Below are positions 62,418 to 64,000 of a DNA stretch of 64,000 nucleotides, piece by piece. The notes below the pieces were generated by a model. That model was not told where the DNA came from. It worked only from the letters and a program-made list of their open reading frames with translations, and did not search any database. The stretch is from Desulfobulbaceae bacterium. GTDB lineage: Bacteria > Desulfobacterota > Desulfobulbia > Desulfobulbales > Desulfocapsaceae. Position 1 is the stretch's first letter. Each line of letters starts with the position of its first letter. The position numbers and the translations under genes are program-made. Location of the stretch: contig WBUQ01000001.1 in NCBI GenBank assembly GCA_008933635.1, forward strand, positions 62,001 to 126,000, given 5' to 3'.

Positions 62418-62972
62418 CTACCAGAGCATGGTCAACAGGTAGAGCACGGGGAAAACAAATCCGGCACCGGTAAGGATAAGTCCGCGCCAGCGGGAAGCTC
62501 CCCGGATCATCAGCAGCCCGGTCAAAGCGAGGATCAGCAGCGCAATCGCATAGATGTCGGCCAGCCATGTCCAGAGACCCTTGGCTTTGTTCAGATGCAG
62601 ATAGTTTACTTCGAAAAGCAGCGGCCGACGTTTGACCCTCTCCTGCTGCACCTGTCCGGTATCCAGGTTTACATCGAGGGTATTGCCTTCAACAAAAATT
62701 CTGATCGTCCGTGGTGAAAGCATTGCGACATTCTTCAACTTTGCCGTCTCTCCCAACGCCAGCAGAACCTGATCCACATAGGCCGCGTCCGGCTGCCGAT
62801 CCCTTTGCAGAGGCGGGACCTCAGCCGTTGATTTCTCTATGGTATAGCTGGGGTTGAAGCCGTGTGAGGTGTGGTTGACCACCACCCCGCTGATGGCGTA
62901 GATGATGGTCAGACCGATACAGAGGTAACCGATATCCCGGTGCAGGAGGTGGTTGAGCTTTCGCCAATGCAT
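62418..62972 (-). CDS. PepSY-domain membrane protein
   Basis: The 184-residue protein has an N-terminal membrane helix (DIGYLCIGLTIIYAISGVVVNH) with the PepSY-TM HRDxG motif (LLHRDIGYL). A periplasmic PepSY-like stretch follows, then two C-terminal helices (IYAIALLILALTGLLMI and GLILTGAGFVFPVLYLLTML). Such proteins are found with redox or metal-uptake systems. The DUF4920-like gene lies 7 bases upstream on the same strand. Confidence 0.85.
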   Translation of the reverse strand: MHWRKLNHLLHRDIGYLCIGLTIIYAISGVVVNHTSHGFNPSYTIEKSTAEVPPLQRDRQPDAAYVDQVLLALGETAKLKNVAMLSPRTIRIFVEGNTLDVNLDTGQVQQERVKRRPLLFEVNYLHLNKAKGLWTWLADIYAIALLILALTGLLMIRGASRWRGLILTGAGFVFPVLYLLTMLW

Positions 62973-62979
62973 ATCGGAG

Positions 62980-63441
62980 CTACCGGATCACCGCGCCGAG
63001 TCCGCGGATGCGGAGGAAGTTCACCGGTCCGGTGATGGTGGCAGGGTCGAATGTGCCACCGGATTCCATGGCCTGATGTCTGGCCAGTTCCACCGCCTCT
63101 TCCCGAGAGAGCTTCAATTCCTCGGCGATGCCTTCCACCAGGGCAGTTCTCCCTTTGGCCTCCAGCGGAAAGACGATCTCTCCGTCCACAACTTTGACCT
63201 GAATTTTCTCGAACGGGATGTCGCTCGAGATATCCATCCAGCATCCCCGCGCTGCGCAGACGTTGATGACCATGCCTTCAATAAGTACCCGTTTACCGAC
63301 GTATTTGCCGGCATTCTTGTTGATATCTGAAACCTTGGTCACTTCTGTAAGCGTCAAGGGTTCTCCCAGCCTGATTTCCCCGGCAAGCACGAAACCGGGA
63401 AGGGGGAGAAGAAGCAATATCGCGAGCAGTAATCTTTTCAT
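62980..63441 (-). CDS. DUF4920-like exported protein
   Basis: The 153-residue protein (ATG at 63441, GAGGT site) has a signal peptide (LLLAILLLLPLPGFVLA). The core KYVGKRVLIEGMVINVCAARGCWMDI has the paired-cysteine GCWM motif of the DUF4920 family, and FPLEAKGRTALVEGIAEEL follows. Metal or heme binding has been suggested by the cysteines only. It forms a two-gene unit with the PepSY protein. Confidence 0.8.
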   Translation of the reverse strand: MKRLLLAILLLLPLPGFVLAGEIRLGEPLTLTEVTKVSDINKNAGKYVGKRVLIEGMVINVCAARGCWMDISSDIPFEKIQVKVVDGEIVFPLEAKGRTALVEGIAEELKLSREEAVELARHQAMESGGTFDPATITGPVNFLRIRGLGAVIR

Positions 63442-63729
63442 GATGTCTGACCTCATATGGTTGAATGACTTTCAGATCCGACCTGGGAATCGTTTTGAGA
63501 ATGTTATTCATTCCCTTCAGATCTGCAAGCCTGTTTTCCGCAATCGAAAATTTTCACCAGTTATATCGTGAGGACGGTTAGAAATACTCTTGATGATAGT
63601 TTTATTTATTGAAAAACTATCGAAAAACTTACATTGCAAACAGGGCCAACGGACATATCGTTAAGGCAAGGAAAGCAATCCACGAAAAGATTGCGCCAGA
63701 CATCACCAACTACAACGAAGAGGTGCATC

Positions 63730-63900
63730 ATGAGAGGCGATTACGGATCCCTGGTATGGGTCAATGATAAGGACGGGCATGAGTATGTATGTATCGCAGA
63801 AGGCAATGTCGGTGACAAGCAGGACTTTGATGCTCTTTCAGAGAGTGAAAGGGCCACCTGTGCAGACACCAACCATTTCATCCCCACCGATCGCTGGTAG
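63730..63900 (+). CDS. Small hypothetical protein
   Basis: The 56-residue acidic protein (ATG at 63730, GAGGTG site) reads RGDYGSLVWVNDKDGHEYVC and ends TCADTNHFIPTDRW, with two cysteines. The upstream in-frame extension to 63634 is rich in threonine and lysine and is probably untranslated. I do not recognise a family. Confidence 0.6.
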   Translation: MRGDYGSLVWVNDKDGHEYVCIAEGNVGDKQDFDALSESERATCADTNHFIPTDRW

Positions 63901-64000
63901 GCTCCCTTGAGAGGCGCTGGCAGCAGAGAAAAGTGCCGCCGGCGCCTGGAATGGCTTTCATCTCATCGAGTATTGTTAATCCTGCCAGTGGCGCAAGAAT

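Overview
This 64 kb window is a bacterial chromosome segment. It looks like a Gram-negative, anaerobic Desulfobacterota (Desulfobulbales-type) genome: RpoN sits beside LptA/LptB, there is a complete TRAP transporter with a TatT component, and QueH replaces QueG. Housekeeping gene content and order also fit. This placement is inferred from gene content, not from a marker-gene tree.

Layout. 1-10.5 kb: 3' part of gpsA, rdgB-queH, a NifA-like sigma-54 activator, two tRNA-Ser genes, an SH3 protein, parB-parA with a near-perfect parS beside nadB, a glycine-zipper lipoprotein, tRNA-Lys/tRNA-Glu and an RdgC-like pair. 10.5-26.9 kb: gatB, radC, hemW, CYTH protein, radA, several membrane proteins, a nucleotidyl-cyclase/cNMP-binding fusion, a Deg protease, class II DAHP synthase, prmA, PilZ, rsmE, a decayed BatE-like gene and hpt. 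27-33.6 kb: a TRAP operon and lptA-lptB-rpoN. 33.8-45.7 kb: a long co-directional run, argB-D-F-G-H, FN3 lipoprotein, dapF-dapA-dapB, folK, YHS protein, transaldolase-like aldolase and a lytic transglycosylase.

45.7-58.5 kb is an integrated mobile element of about 12.7 kb between two copies of tRNA-Leu(CAA), each followed by its own terminator. It carries a full-length tyrosine integrase at its right end, a short catalytic-domain recombinase at its left end, phage-type genes without any structural genes, and a compact type V-B CRISPR system. That system is a 1098-residue Cas12b with intact RuvC residues, a tracrRNA that can be read from the sequence, and a short array of three 34-bp spacers. 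No cas1, cas2 or cas4 is present. Several element genes are broken: a Rha-type antirepressor by an in-frame amber codon, a T7-like DNA polymerase gene cut off exactly at the CRISPR array, and a leftover 3' end of hsdR. 58.6-64 kb returns to chromosome: an outer-membrane protein, ppk1, a PepSY protein, a DUF4920-like protein and a small hypothetical gene.

The main discovery candidate is the stand-alone Cas12b-tracrRNA-array module carried by a tRNA-Leu-integrated, phage-derived element and joined to a truncated phage polymerase gene.
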